A DNA stretch of 64,000 nucleotides from Cryptomeria japonica (GCF_030272615.1 NC_081410.1:123683640-123747639); one strand, 5' to 3'; numbered from the stretch's first letter, positions 1-13,402 are shown. Notes: a model not told the origin generated them from the letters alone. Made by a program: numbers and translations.

Positions 1-59
<59 letters not shown>
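1..59. repeat. (TA)n microsatellite
   Basis: Uninterrupted alternating TA dinucleotides from the window edge to about base 59; the array may continue beyond the window. Confidence 0.97.
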
Positions 60-62
<3 letters not shown>

Positions 63-1299
63 TTCTGAGTAGAACTTAGCCACATGAGTAGTAAATAATA
101 AGAAATAACATATGAATAAACCTAAGCACATTTACTTTCTCAAGGATATGTCTAATTTTCCTTATAAGTCTATATTTAAAAAAAATACATGCGCATATAG
201 ATACATTTTGAAACTATACTTTTTTCTCAAATTTGTTAATCCAAAAGTATTTAATTATTCTTTTATTCTATCTTTTTTCAATGACTTGTTGTATTTATCC
301 AAAATATAACTATTTAACCCATTTCACTTTGTTTATCAAAACCTAACCTTATTTATCCCAAAATATAACTATTGAGCCAAAATAATATTTTAACAAAATA
401 CACTACTTTTTCCCAAAATATAAGCATATAAAAATATTTATCAAATCATTTGGCAATTTTTTATTTTTTTTCAATAAAAGTGGAGAACCACTAATTTTAT
501 TAATTATAAATTTATGCAATCCTAGTTCAAAGAGCACCGGTAGGAAAGAACCAGGCAAAGAAAACCTTCGGTCTTGCTCATAAAAAACCCCATTGGGAAG
601 AAAATATAACCGATTACATCAAAGAGGAGAAATGAGATCTCCAAACCAGCCCAACCTTTCCCAAAAAAAGCCATATAAGCCAACATCGATACCAAAATGA
701 TTCCCCAACCCCTTAACATTTACAAAATAATGAATAGTTCAAAAATATATATATAATTAAACACAAAATAGTAATATTGTCAAACTTAAAGTTAATAGAA
801 AATTCTATTTTTGCAGACTGAACATTATCACCGAAAGGTGGGGAAAAAGGCTCCCCACCACTGTGGGTTAACCCATGATGGCTGGGGTTCTCCTCGCCAT
901 GGATGCCCATGACACCCATAAAAATTGCACATAATAAAATAAATAAATACGTCGAAAACAATATTCGTAAAGCAAAAAAAATAATAGTAATAAGTATTAT
1001 AATTTTGCCAGAATGGGAAAATATTCAAGCCCCATTTCTTTAATAGATAACCCATTAAGTTCGATCCAACCCCTAATGTTTCCTCGATTTAAAACCCATT
1101 TAAATTTTACTATCAAAGCTTCAGAAGAATTATTTTTCTAATAACAATTTTGATCGTGAATTAAATATGAAATTCTAAAAAAAAAACCCATCCATCCCAT
1201 TGACAAGAAATTCCTTACAAATTTTCTTGATACGACAAATCAAACAAGTTGATTTTTATTTAAATTAAGAAGAGAATTTAACATGCTTAAAGCAAAGAA
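60..1299. other. AT-rich stretch without a recognisable gene
   Basis: Only short ORFs under 85 codons without recognisable motifs occur here. The sequence is AT-rich with many homopolymer runs. It may be part of the decayed element to its right, but nothing specific supports that. Confidence 0.5.
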
Positions 1300-2585
1300 C
1301 CAGAAACCTACCTCTTTACGAATTCTGGAAAGCAACACAGAGGTAGAAAACAATAATCGCCAGGCACCAATCCAGAATGCTCCAACCAGAAACTTCAAAC
1401 AAAAACTACCAGATCCCTTTCTCTGAATCCTCCTATCAATTTCTCTAATTCATTTTCAAAACCTAGCTTTCCCCAAATTCCTCTACAAAAACTCCCATAA
1501 CCAGAAGAAAATTTCCTATCCACATAAAAACTTCACGGGAAGAGACCCCTATTTCCCCCCAAAAGCAGACATATCAATTACCCCCAAATCTAACTCCCAA
1601 ACACATGCAAGAGTACCCCAATAATTAAATTCATTAATTTCTTTGTAACTCACATCATGCACATACAAATAATTAATTCTAAAAAATAAAAAATAAATGA
1701 TAATTATAATATTTAATGGTTTAACTCATGAAAATGATAAAATACACCCCAATATAAACTCCTTTTAAAATATATTCCCATTAACACCATAAAAACCATA
1801 ATTTTTATTTAATTTTTAAAAAAAAAAATTATTTTCTAAACTATAGATTAGATTAAATCATTTACTAACGTAATTAACTAAATAAAATAACATGCAATAT
1901 CAACTATCTCAATTAATTAACCATTAACATTTAATTTCCTTTAAACTATTAATATTAATATTTTTGCTAATAAAATATCATACTAACACAAGGGTAAGGT
2001 ACTGAGACTAAACCACTCGAAATACCAATAGGACCAACAAGGCTAACAACTGGCAAGATCAAACAAACATGATGCAAGGATACCTGACTGGGGACTGTTC
2101 CATAGGAATGGTGATACCACGAGGTCTTACTGATAACTCCAATGTCCACATTATCATTGGGTCAAAGAGCACACTCAGACCTGAAGATTCAAGTGGAGTT
2201 GATGCTCCGTACCAACAGTCCTGCATCACCGAGAAAACATACATACTTACATCTAACATATACATGCACACTGGTGGAGGAGAGTCGTGATAGTTCATGT
2301 CCTGTCATAGTGGATGACGGAAGATCATCCCCTCACACCCCATACAGACTCATACCCATACAAGTAGATGAATACAAGAAATATCTTACATAAAGAAAAT
2401 ACGTCTGTCCAAAGTTAGTATATACTCATATAATCTAACATCTAACCATTCATCAAGATAAAATGCATATCCAACATATTAAAAGCCATCACATAAGAGA
2501 GTATCATCTAGTCACATAAACCACCAAAGAAATCAACCAGAGTCAAACTAAGTTAAACGGAGTCTGATCGAGGGAGGGGCATTAC
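1300..2585 (-). mobile_element. Probable minus-strand Ty3/gypsy-type LTR or LTR fragment
   Basis: Read on the minus strand the segment begins at 2585 with TGTAATGCCCCTCCCTCG, the type of terminus (TGTAATG + CCCC) common in plant gypsy LTRs. It continues as a long non-coding stretch with no conserved ORF. The left limit is not visible, and no matching second LTR or target duplication was found. The call rests on the terminal motif alone. Confidence 0.35.
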
Positions 2586-4942
2586 ATAAAATCAAAACTA
2601 GTGACAAGGCTTTTAGTGGTTTTCCTGTTGCATATGATAAACAAACTATAACAAGATCAATTTTGATGTGTTGTTGCAGTTGGTATGTTGATTCAATTTT
2701 TGGTTTTTATTTGTGAGCTTGGATGAGGAGTAGACTAGGTTGTGTGGATTTATTTCCTATTGCAAAGAACTATGACCTTTTGCTTGATAAAGGAAGGATA
2801 GTGTGTTGGCCATCAATTATTTATTCATGATTATACAGGTTTATGGGGGTTGCTATCACCAATAGTGTTGAGCAAAGCGAGGTCAATATTTTTGGGCATC
2901 AAGGTAGTGCACCTAGTCATAAGTGATTATCTAAGTTGATTGGAATTTCTAGTACCGATACCATTAAACAAAGTGAGGTTAGTATTGTTGGACATCAATT
3001 TAGATGTGTCATACACACTATTGAATAATCATTGAGACACACAAAGGTTTATGTGGTTGAGTAGACCATCATTGTGTGTACGTTATAGTAAAATGGTCAA
3101 AGAGGATTAACATGCCAATGAGATTTTCATAATTCATATCACAACTCTTGTAGTAGGGGGGTTCTATGTATGCAAGATTGGTTGATTAGTACTGGGATGT
3201 CTAGTGTGCCAATTTATGTGGTAGAGACTATTAGATAGCTTTAAAATCATATGCTCTAAATTGTCTTTTGGTCCCTTTTAGATTAAGGGGCTTTATTGGG
3301 TCATGTGATGCGAATAGGTATCATTGTTATAAAGCTCATAGTAAATATTTTTATGAGACACAAATCACCTTGTGAGATACCCCCTTTCTTAATAAGTTAG
3401 ATTCAAATGTTAATTAAATCTAATGAAGTATTTGGGTAGGCATTTAGGATTAAATTTGTTTGAGTAGCTACATAGGAATGATAAGCATAGAAGGATTATT
3501 TAAGAAAATATGTATGTAATATTCATAAAATATGTAGCATAATATAATTATAAAATAGATTTATTAGAAAGAGCTTGAGGAATCCATCTATAAATTAGCA
3601 TCAGTTACTCAGAGGGAGTATTTGTGAAAAATAAAATATATTTTTAGTGACTCAAAGGGGCACTTTTCTTGATAGATGGAGATTCAAAAAATATTGTCCA
3701 TTATGATTAAAATAATACATTGAGGACACTATTATGTAATTAGTTCTTCTTTTATTCATGGGTAGATAGTATGATCAATATTGTGTAAGTCAATTTTGTC
3801 CACTACTTTTCTATTGGATGAAACATTGATCCAAATTCATGTTCAAAGATACATCATGGGATGGGGGAGGTTCTTCCACATAGCTTGGGGTACTAGTGTG
3901 TGAAGACAAGCACCACATAATAAAGGGGAAGGGAAATCAAGCAAAAGGTAAATGGAAATGGAAGCCAAATCAAATAGGTAACCAACATGCCTTACTAGAT
4001 AAAAATGGTTTCTCTTCGATAGATAATATTTGTGGGACTCTTTATGACCTATATATCTAAGGCTGTGAACCTCATTACTAAGGAAAAGAAACCTAGGTGA
4101 CACAAACGGAGTAGGTTCCCATCTTAAACCTTACTAGTGATTTCAAAATATCACTACTTGAGTTGGGTAAACATATTAAAACTCTTGAAAGAGGACTATA
4201 GATCCTTGGGATATGCTATTGAATATAAGGAATGCTTGAATACTTATATAATGAGTCACAAAATTGATGAGTACCAACCATTTCTTTTATTTATGATCAA
4301 TTATTTAAGATGAGCTCGGCCATCACAATGAGAGATAGATATAGAAATATCTTGACCAGGATAAGAAAAATAGGAAAATATGAAGTTCTATGGGTGAGTA
4401 TTTAGGGGGCTCACTTATACGTTTTTCCAAGATGACAAAAAATTGGTGTTGGTGCCCATCTTTATAATTCCTAAAGTTCCATGGTCTTAGTCCATGTTGT
4501 GCATTTGGTCTCATTTTTTATCTCTTATAATTGATCTTAGATAATCCCTAAATGGTCTCATTTTTCTAAATTTTCCTGTTTTATCTTGTTCTCCTCATGT
4601 ACTTATAACGTGTTTGAATACACATAAATCCTAAAAAATCTAAGTGTGGAAGTCCTCTGGATAAATTTATAAAGATTATGCTAAATGTTAGATTTTAGAG
4701 TTTCCCATCCTAGAAAACCTTTTCCTTGACCCACATTTTTTTCATTGTTTTCGCTAAAGTTTTAGGCTTTCTCTTATGTCATGATTTTTGTTAGATCCCT
4801 ACACTTGGACATTTTACACTAGGTTACCTTTCAAAGTTGTTTTAGTTATCCTTTTTCTTGCATACCTTGAGGGGTGAATTTCTTACTATCCATAGTCTCT
4901 AATTCTTGATCCTTTTCATTATGTTATTTTTAAGATTCATGG
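2586..4942. other. Non-coding, no recognisable gene
   Basis: No ORF with recognisable motifs. A weak internal duplication is visible: two segments about 105 bp apart near 2863-2905 and 2965-3005 share the pattern AAAC/GCAAAG.GAGGT..TATT.TTGG.CATCAA. The remainder looks like old transposon-derived or plain intergenic DNA. Confidence 0.45.
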
Positions 4943-6325
4943 TGTAGTGTCCTAAATTGTACCCGGTGCATTTATGACACTTGTACATGATGCCTAAGGC
5001 ACTTATGATCAAAATTGTAATATTTTGTCATCATAGGACCTTCATCCCAAAGATCATTGTTTAGCACTGTCAGCACTTTGGGACCTATTCCCGACGGACA
5101 TTAGCGCGATGCAGGGATGTTTGTGCGCGACACTAATGTCTCAAAAAATGGTCATATTTTTAAAGTGTCGGTGACTTAGAGGCGTCAATGCGTGTCTTTT
5201 AGCCCACGTCATGTTGTAACGACTCTTTGCGCTTGTTTCAAATTAAAAACCCTTTCCAACACATTTGGGGGTGGGGTTCCCACTTTGGGTTCTTGGCTCT
5301 TGATCTTTGCGCTCTCTCAAGCACTCTCAAAAGCTCTCTTTGGAAATCTCTTGGCTCATACAACATCAACATCAAAAGCAAGCTATCAATACCAACTTCA
5401 AGCTTCCCGACCTCGTGGTGGCTTCCTACTAATTCATTAATCAAGTGGGCTTCATCACGCTTGTGATGCCAAATATCAAGGAGGGATTAATTTCCAAACT
5501 TACTCTCTCTATTTCAATTTCATGCAATGAGTCCTTTGCATTAATAAGTGTATTTACCAATATTCCAATATTTATTTGCATGCAATAGGAATTCGATTTC
5601 TGTTTGCATCTATTTACCAATTTACCAATTTGTTCCAAGTTATCTATTTTTCAATCTATACTAATCTGGCTATCTGTGGTGGTGGAAAAAACTAAGCAAG
5701 GGTCTGACTGAGGCTGGCCTCTATACAACACCAACATTTTCCCCCTTTTTTGTGTGCACGGGTACAAGTTTGACCCAGCACTTGGACTCTAGGATTTATC
5801 ATTTTCTAGACATACAGACAATAGCGCACCGCGCTGGAGTCTGCGCACCGTGCTGGCATCCTAAACTTGAGAGCTTCCCAGGTTCCTAATTTGCTCTATC
5901 CTTTCTACTTCATATTTCTATTTAAGCAGTTCACATATTATTTCACCCATATTCTATACATTCTATATTTATTCATTCGTAGTTGGTTAGCTTGTTAGAT
6001 AGTTAGTAGTTTAGTTAATTCTTTTTTTGTTCTATGTTTTGTCCATAAGAACCATGCATCTTTGTGTAGCTATATATTCTATCCACCTAGGACACTACCG
6101 CACCGTGTTGCAGTCTGCAATCCGCACTGCAATCTTGGGCTTGCACTATCGTCTCATTTACAAAACCTTGCAGAGTTCGCCAAAGATTCGTCTCAGTTCT
6201 CTTATAGATCTAGAGCATTTCTTTTGCTCTTTGCTCAACATTGTGCCTGTTTGAAGAGGTAATCAGATGGATAATTTGTCCTTGGTGATTCATCTTTCCT
6301 AAGGTGGCAAATTCTATCTATTACA
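4943..6325 (+). repeat. 5' LTR of a Ty3/gypsy-type element
   Basis: Starts TGTAGTGTCC and ends CTATTACA directly before a primer-binding-like sequence, giving about 1.38 kb with TG...CA ends. The short ORFs inside (for example 5192-5440) have no domains and are LTR sequence. No second LTR was found in the window, so the right half of the element is lost or decayed. The precise left end is judged only from the terminal motif. Confidence 0.55.
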
Positions 6326-6328
6326 TTT

Positions 6329-6344
6329 TGGTGAACCCGACGTG
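6329..6344 (+). other. Primer-binding site of the Ty3-type element
   Basis: TGGTGAACCCGACGTG lies three bases after the LTR terminus and 10 bases before the first gag-like ATG. The TGG start and GAACCCGAC core fit a tRNA 3' acceptor/T-arm complement, but I cannot name the tRNA. Confidence 0.5.
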
Positions 6345-6354
6345 AAAGGTCTAG

Positions 6355-7674
6355 ATGTCGGATCTCTTCCTTTCAGAGTTTAATGCCTTTGATAAGGCAT
6401 TTTCAAAACATGATTTTGATATGTTGGATGAAGTATTAGATGACTTCCTTGATGCACCTCCTCCAAATAGGAGTGCAAAGGATGAGTTGCCTTCCTCAAC
6501 ATCCTCATGCAAAGAAAAAACATCTGTGAATATCATTATCATCTCCGCAGCCCCTCAAAGGCCTAAGAGACCTTTCATTCATGTGACAACGACTAGTCCT
6601 TCCCCCAAGAAGGGTAAGTCCATTAATGGAAAGTCTTTCAAAGGAGAGACTTCCAATCTATATGCTAGATTTACGCAATCTAGAGAACCATCTTATAACA
6701 CCATTGCACACATGTATAACACTCGTAATAACAAGCAAGTTCTCAGACAACAACAATAAATTTCTTTACCATCTTCTCAACTGACTCTTCCTAAGGTAGT
6801 TGTGCCTGTGGACAAGTGATCGAGTGATTATGATCTTATCGAGAAACTTAAGGTTACTCTAGCTAAGATCTCACTATCGGATTTTTATCAAACCACCCCA
6901 TTATACCAAGGTATGTTGCTGGAAGCTTTACAGAAGATCTTGCTACCTTCCTCTTTGAGATCGACTGACGTGACTGCATTGATTCACAAAATATTACTTT
7001 CTATCTGCATGAACTTCTGCCTCTCAAGGTGAGGAATCTAGTGGATCCTTTGATGATTATTGTCCATGTGAATGGTGTGGGTATCAGACAGACTCTAATT
7101 GATACTGGATCTATGCTTAATGTTTGTGAATTGGACTTGCTACCAAAGATCAAAGTAGATCCAAAATCTTTGGCAGCATCATCTCTATACATTCTAGGTT
7201 TTGACAACTATAGAATAATTGTTGTAGGAACTATTATTCTATCCTTGAAGGTTGGACCAGTAACCATTCCAACTCTTGTGCACGTTATTTCGAGTCCTTT
7301 ATCATACAACCTTCTTCTAGGTAGACCTTGGCTTCAATATGCCTTGGGAGCCATCTCTTCTATGCTTCATGGAGCGGTGAAGTTTGTAGCTGATAATTGG
7401 GGTGTCATAGTTAGAGTAGACCTTGAGGCTATGCAGTTATGTTAGATTGTTGCAGTGGGTCGAGCTACTGCTACACCCTCGTTTCATAATTGGGTATCAA
7501 TCTTATCTTCTTCGATGATAACTTTTGCTTCTGCCACCTCCTCTAAAAAGGAAGAGTGTAAGAAAGAAGAGATCCCTAAGGAAGTCATTGAAAAGGAGAA
7601 GTCATCTAAGAGTCTCATGATTGACACTCCTAAGACGAAAATGCTAGAGCCACCACCTAAGTAATGATCTCCAA
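6355..7674 (+). pseudogene. Ty3/gypsy gag-protease remnant
   Basis: The reading begins at ATG 6355, just after the primer site, and runs 134 codons in a first segment rich in Ser, Lys and Pro. It then resumes in another frame, where 7029-7445 encodes a retroviral-type aspartic protease. Visible motifs are LIDTGS (catalytic Asp in D-T-G), an ILGFD-like strand and LLLGRPWLQ followed by GAISSMLH, the usual C-terminal signature of plant gypsy proteases. A further 69-codon Lys/Glu-rich segment follows (7455-7664). Stops and frameshifts at about 6757, 6963, 7443 and 7662 rule out a functional polyprotein. Zinc knuckle, RT, RNase H and integrase are not seen downstream. Family assignment rests on the protease and the preceding LTR and primer site. 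Confidence 0.75.
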
Positions 7675-8877
7675 TTAAGTCGTCTTCTCAATCAAAAGTC
7701 ACTACATTCGTAGGCGACAACTAGGGTTCTTTGGACTTCACTGATTCCCATGTTGGTGAATGTAAAGTAGATCCTGTCCACTTGAGTTTTCCAAATATAA
7801 CATTGAATTCGGCTAAGAAGGATGATTATACATCCATTAAGTCGAGTGACGCTTAGACAATAATAAACCTATCCTCATGAATAGTGAAGCATCATATGTT
7901 ACTTATGAGACCTTTATATGTGATTTAAACTTGTATGAGACATATGATCCTTTGTGTTTAAAGAATTAAAACTCTCGACATTAGGAGAAGGGGACACATT
8001 AATAGCTAAAATTAGATATGGAGAACCATGTTTTGAATCTTTAAGACTACCAATTTCAAAAGATATATCCTTTCAAGAGGGATCCTTTTGAGCTATCTCT
8101 CATAGAATACTTTCTTGTATGTGTGGGCATAGATTCCCCTAATTCCATAGAGTAGTGGTGGATTGTTTCTTGACTACTCATTTGTATTTGAAGTAATCAA
8201 GAATAATGTGGCTAGTTTTAAAATACCTACAATACATTTGCAAAGGTGGTTATTCACGCTCCAAAAGTCGAGTCCAAATCCAATCAACTATTTTTATGTG
8301 TTGTCTATTGGAAGGGTTTTGGATATGTCCTGATCAACCAAAATGTGAGCAAAAATCGTCTGAAGTAAATTAGAAGAGGTTTTTTCTACCACTAAAAAAT
8401 TCGCCAACATATTGTCAATTGCTTCAAAACAAAATTCAAAATATAATTACAATGGAAGATTAGGGAGCTGAACTAACATAGGCACATCAAAGAAATGTTT
8501 TGAGGTGGGGTTAAAATTTGGGTGTGAAGTTTTAAGCGTAAGCATGTGTTGATCCCATGTTTAGACATAATTATAGTAATTTTTTATGATCAAAAATCAA
8601 AATTAAATTACCATAAGTGCAAGGGTAAATTTGAACACCACCTTTAAGGATGGGTCCCCAGGTACCAATGATTAATTTATGCAAATTGAGAAGAATTGGC
8701 CATAAATAATCCATTAGGAAGGTATGAATTTCTACAAGGAATTATTAGTTTTTGCCCTATAGGAACATTCGTTGTACTAAGAGACAATATTGAGGAATAT
8801 CCCTAAGTTAGTGAAGGATTATTAAAATAAGGACTTGTTGTTGGCTTGATGATGACTTTTGTATTGATGACTTTATG
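7675..8877 (+). pseudogene. Decayed internal region of the Ty3-type element
   Basis: Continues in the same direction after the protease with patchy short reading (for example about 7700-8000) that keeps switching frame. No RT or integrase motif is recognisable. I treat it as degenerate internal retrotransposon sequence because of position; it could be unrelated DNA. Confidence 0.35.
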
Positions 8878-10032
8878 TGTTGTCATTGATGGCACATATA
8901 TACACATACACGTGCTCATATTTTTCATAGTCATCTTAGTTGAGTCAAACTAGTACTACTCCTAAGTCTATGAATTGCAAACTGGTATTATATGTATAGA
9001 GTAAGTCTAAACCGGTATGAAGGTATCTAAACCAGTATATGTAGACAATCGGTATATGCAAGTGAAGGTATCTAAACCAGTATATGTAGACAATCGATAT
9101 ATGCAAGTAAGATAAACATTTTTGGTCAATTTCATTGTTACCAGTTTCAAGTTGCAGTGGAGAGTGACAAAGAGGCACATGAAGTCAATCGGTATATAAG
9201 TTTGATGTGGTGAACACTAAACCGGTATCGGTGTTCAAACCGATTTTCCCTGATTGTGTGATGAGTTATCACTGGACATGATGTGTTACCTCCAACCGAC
9301 ATTTTTGGCGGTGATGTGTGATGTGTTATGAAATATTGTCCAGATACACTGAACCTAGAAATTGTGTTGAGGTTCTTGAAGCCAACATGAAATCTAATGT
9401 CTATAATATGGCATTGTGATTAGTTATTTTGATATGAAAGATACAAGTGATGTTATGAGTTTGAGTTGATGCGATTTGTTGAAGGAGTTACAGAGTATGT
9501 CGATGATGCAATATTGAGTGAGCAGAAAAGGATCTATACAAGCATAATGTACTACTTCTAGATCATATCACTTGTTGTTTTCTAATCACTACAACAGTTA
9601 AATCCCCTAACCGTGTAAGCTATAACAAGCTTCATTGTTCAAATCCTCTAACAAGGTGATTCATTAACTTGGATCTAAATCTTCCACTAAGGTTACCTTT
9701 AACCAGGTATAGCTCCTAACAGGGCTTTGGAATCTTTAATAGGATTCGCTCCCAACAGAGCACTTTGTTGACCTTAACCAATCAGTTACCTATTATTGTA
9801 GATACTTAACTTGTGAGTTCCATCTCACCATGGTTTTTCCTAGCTGGGTTTTCCACCTATAATTTTTTGTGTTATGGTGAATGTTTTACTTTCTGTGAAT
9901 GTTGTTATAACACTGGATTGTATGTAAAATCTTACGTAAAATGGTTAAATATTTTTATCGGTTTGGGATTAAAGTGTTATTGCTTTTGCTATCACCGATT
10001 CACCCCCCCTCTCAGTGCTTTATAAGTCTATC
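8878..10032 (+). repeat. Copia-type LTR, probably solo
   Basis: Begins TGTTGTCATTGATGG. Near its end (9820-9850) it contains the CCATGGTTTTTCC...GGGTTTTCCACC block that also occurs, reversed, in the 1.6-kb LTR of the minus-strand copia at 34.6-36.2 kb. It ends near the C-run and CTCTCAGTGC. No tRNA-Met primer site or gag follows, so a solo or truncated LTR is likely. Boundaries are approximate and no target duplication was identified. Confidence 0.5.
9021..9110. repeat. Two-copy 45-bp tandem repeat
   Basis: AGGTATCTAAACCAGTATAT starts at 9021 and again at 9066, and the copies differ at about two sites. The surrounding 250 bp contain further ACCGGTAT/ATCGGTAT motifs, so this is a small minisatellite in the LTR U3 region. 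Confidence 0.85.
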
Positions 10033-10042
10033 ACTTGTAATG

Positions 10043-10195
10043 AAGGAATTTACATGGGATGAAATTAACAAAGCTAAATTTTCATTAGGGGCAAGGAAGA
10101 CTCCAGGGCTAGATGGGTTAAGGCATTTACTTGAGATGAAATTAACAAACCCGTATTTTCATTAAGGCAAGGAAGACTCTAGGGCTAGATGAGTT
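10043..10195 (+). pseudogene. LINE reverse-transcriptase scrap, tandemly duplicated
   Basis: The first copy (10043-10119) reads W-D-E-I-N-K-A-K-F-S-L-G-A-R-K-T-P-G-L-D-G-L. This fits the conserved K.PG.DG block at the start of plant LINE RT domains. A second, more decayed copy starts at 10120, a period of 77 bp. No further RT sequence follows. It is a dead fragment. Confidence 0.6.
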
Positions 10196-11692
10196 TTAGG
10201 AAAAAATATTTATGCCAATTTATGACATTAATATTTAATATCATTTTCTTTCTCTTTTATTCATTCATAAAAATGTTTTTTTTTAGTCTATTTTGAATTT
10301 TAATTATTTGAATTAGCATAAAAATATATTCCAATCCAAAATCAACAAGTTAAGAATAAAATAAATTAAAATTAAAATAAATATGCACCCAAATTCCTTT
10401 CTTTGTCCTTAATTTTTCATCATTTTGGTATATTCAATTGCTCAATTTGATAGCATGTACTTGTGACACAGGAGCATCCCCGGTTCTTGGTAATCTTGCA
10501 TCAACCAAAAAAAATTATTTTCCCGTTTGTTTTCTGTTTTGCAGTTTCAACATTTATTTCTGCATTTTCTTGCTTTTGCTCACTGGACCTTGCGGAGCTG
10601 GATTTTGTTTGAGAAAATGATTATCTTCCTTATTCCTAAACTGCGGAGCATTTGGATCATTTTCCAGCAAGTTACCGACAAGGATAACTTTAAGAAACCA
10701 ACCCCCCAGGCAAAAGTGTAAAATCTTGGCGAATCAGACATTATTTTGGGGGGGAGAATTTTCATATTGATGGTGAAATATTTTTTCAAAATAGGAAAAA
10801 AAATTATTTTGTACTGGCGATTCTTTTCTATGGTAGGAAAATTCCATAAAATTTTGGAAAATAATACCTTGTTCTGTGGGGAAAATATATATTGTAAGAG
10901 TCAAATATTTTTTGTTTAAAGGAACAAATATATAATTGTATGGGCGAAAAATTTTACTCCGAAGGAAAAATTATTTAAGTGTATTGGCGATTTTTATCCA
11001 CCACTTGAAAATTATTTAATTTGTTTGGGTAATATTTTGTTATTTATGAAAAAATATATATTTTATTGGTGATTTCATGAATTCATTGCCATTAATAAAC
11101 AAGGCACATCACATCACATTGAGTCTAGAATCTGCATGATGTATCGATAGTGCAGCCTCTTTGACAGGTGAAGGGTGACACATGCCTAAAATACATCAAT
11201 TATTTTAAATTGTTCGATGATCGTAGATCAATGGCTAAAGTTCTATTTTGGCCCAAATTTCTGAAGAGAACGTAGTTCACCAAAAAGTGCCCGGAATGGA
11301 ATTGGATTCAATACATGTATCAAATGTCATGGTCGATAATGTTAGTCATTTAATATATGTCTAGTCACTAACTGCAATCCACTATGTCCCCATGACTTCC
11401 AATATGGTACATGGTATTGGTTTATAGTTATTTCCAATTTCGCACAGTAGTGCATTTATGGGAAAGATTTGCAAAGATATATGAAAGATTTAAAAAAAAT
11501 TAAAGGAATTAATATGGTTAGAGAATGAATTATTACAATCAAGAGCTTCAACTATTTATATACGATCTCTGCTTCTTTCATCTTCAATTAGCCTTTGGTA
11601 GATAAATTGTCGAAGCTCATGATATTTAAATTCTGCCTTTGGTTTAGGTCTATAGGCTCAAGTTGTTTAATTTGGTATTTTGATTTCTCAAG
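10196..11692. other. AT-rich, no recognisable gene
   Basis: Short ORFs without recognisable motifs. From about 10740 to 11060 an AT-rich sequence repeatedly shows GGCGA or GGGGA followed by an A/T run (10816, 10880, 10943, 10984 and others), suggesting a very degenerate minisatellite of about 40-75 bp spacing. Nothing else is supportable. Confidence 0.4.
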
Positions 11693-12037
11693 ATGGACAC
11701 TCCTATCTGCTTGAGAAGCATTTTTGCGGAGGACCAGAGGGCCTTTTTGGGCTCTGTTAGAGACCCAACCCTCCAATAAGTCTATAAGGAGGTTGGGATG
11801 TTCACTAATGAGGTTGTGAGGATGGTGTTGGGCAGAGACTTTCTGCGTAATGAAAATAGATACCGTGTTAACATGAACGTTATGTCTCAGTTCTTGGCAT
11901 CTCTTCTGGACGTCGGAGGAGACAAGGTGGATATGTTGATGTTGTTAAGGAAGGTGTTTAAAGAAGACTTCCTTGGAGATGACGTTATTGTTGTCATCTT
12001 TCCAGAAGTAGGGGTGGGGATCCCTTGGGAGAATTAA
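11693..12037 (+). pseudogene. Unassigned ORF with one internal stop
   Basis: From ATG 11693 a single frame runs 115 codons with one stop (TAA at about 11777) to 12037. The second part is hydrophobic and charged (for example MNVMSQFLASLLDVGGDKVD) and looks protein-like. I do not recognise the family. It could be a host-gene fragment or a retroelement remnant. There is no intron or promoter evidence. Confidence 0.3.
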
Positions 12038-12661
12038 TTAACCAAGTTTCTCCTCCCTGACCAAACAGTGTCGGTGGCCAGGCAACCGTTTCTTTTGAAC
12101 CTGAATGTGGAGTAGTTGACGCATCATAGGAAATAAGCGTGGATTGGTAGGGACTTTCTCCAAAAATATGTTCTTGTTGGATGACTTTCCAAACTACAGT
12201 TGGCTTGAAGAATTCTCACATCTTATAATTTCTAAAGAATTCTACATGGAGGGAGGGCAAGATTCTTAGGGTAAACCATGAATGTGTCCACTACCTATGC
12301 CCTAGCCCCGACCCCCTAGTAGTTTTCTTTTTTTGGCTATTTCCTCGTAATCTCACAGGCTCACTCATTTTGGCTTAAATTTTTTTGAGGAACTTAGACA
12401 TGTAAAAATTGTAAATTCGCAAAACATATAAATTAATGATAATTTTGCAAATTCCAGTTCGTTTCAGTTTGCCTCTTATGGATATAAAAATACTTTCTAT
12501 TTCATTTTATTATTTTTTGTTGCCATCATGCCATGGCAGGATACTTAGCATAATCATTATGTTTTGAAATAGCTTAAATAGTTATTAATTTGTGTGGATA
12601 TAAGATTTAATTTTCACCATAAAAAAATAGCAGGTCTATTCTAATTTCTTCTCTAAAGTTA

Positions 12662-12820
12662 AACAACAAATTCAGTGTCACTTCCGAGACGACCTTTTCT
12701 AAAAGATATTTGAAGTGTTTGACAAAGAAGTATTTGAAAAAACATAATGTCAGGGATTGGCTACAAGTGATAGCATCCAATAAGGATCGCAATGTCTATG
12801 AGCTACGTTATTTCAATATT
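12662..12820 (+). pseudogene. RPL22: Ribosomal protein L22 (eL22) gene fragment
   Basis: Fifty-three codons encode the conserved C-terminal half of the large-subunit ribosomal protein eL22. The visible run includes [22 protein letters not shown] and [18 protein letters not shown], essentially the plant consensus. The preceding N-terminal half (K.MEIASLEKFL... in the family) is absent, and the acidic C-terminal tail is replaced by unrelated codons before a stop at 12919. Possible explanations are a truncated processed copy, a single exon of a broken gene, or a fragment captured by a transposon. A putative AG acceptor lies about 30 bp upstream (near 12630), so an isolated exon cannot be excluded. 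It is not a functional gene as seen here. Confidence 0.85.
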
Positions 12821-13402
12821 TTGTTAAACAATGGAAATAAATTTAATACTGTGATCTTTTTATGTAATGTTTCTTCGTCTATATTTAATATATATATAAA
12901 ATCCAGTTCGTTCCATTAATTATTTGTACATTTATTATCATTGATTATAATTTTATAAATATATAAAAAAAAAAAAATCTCGCGAAAAACAAGTGAATTA
13001 AAAGTCCAACTTACTTGTTGTAATTTTTTCTGCATAATTTCAATATAAAAAAAGTCCAACTAACTTCATACATGTACATTGAACACCGACACGAAACAAT
13101 TAACAAAGGCTATGGCCAATGGGACGAAGAAGCGTCAGGTGACATGGTGCTTGGGTGGCAGAAATCTTATGTATAATGGGACTCACGAGAACTGACAATA
13201 GATATGCAATGATATTGCCTTATGGACCTATGGTATCCACATCATTGTCATGAAAGTGAATGGTTGACATTTAGCCTTTATGCGGCTTTAATGTTGACTT
13301 GTGCATACGAATTATGCGGTTGAAGTAGTGCATGCCGAGGAATAATGACAGAGTTTGTGATTAATACTGACGACCGTCGTCGTTGGATGTCAAAAATTAG
13401 AA

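Noticed and set aside
2059..2393. Cluster of 60-83-codon ORFs on both strands
   Set aside because: Mirror-image open frames in probable LTR sequence, no recognisable domain.
5192..5466. Overlapping ORFs of about 80 codons (both strands)
   Set aside because: They fall inside the Ty3-type LTR and have no motifs.
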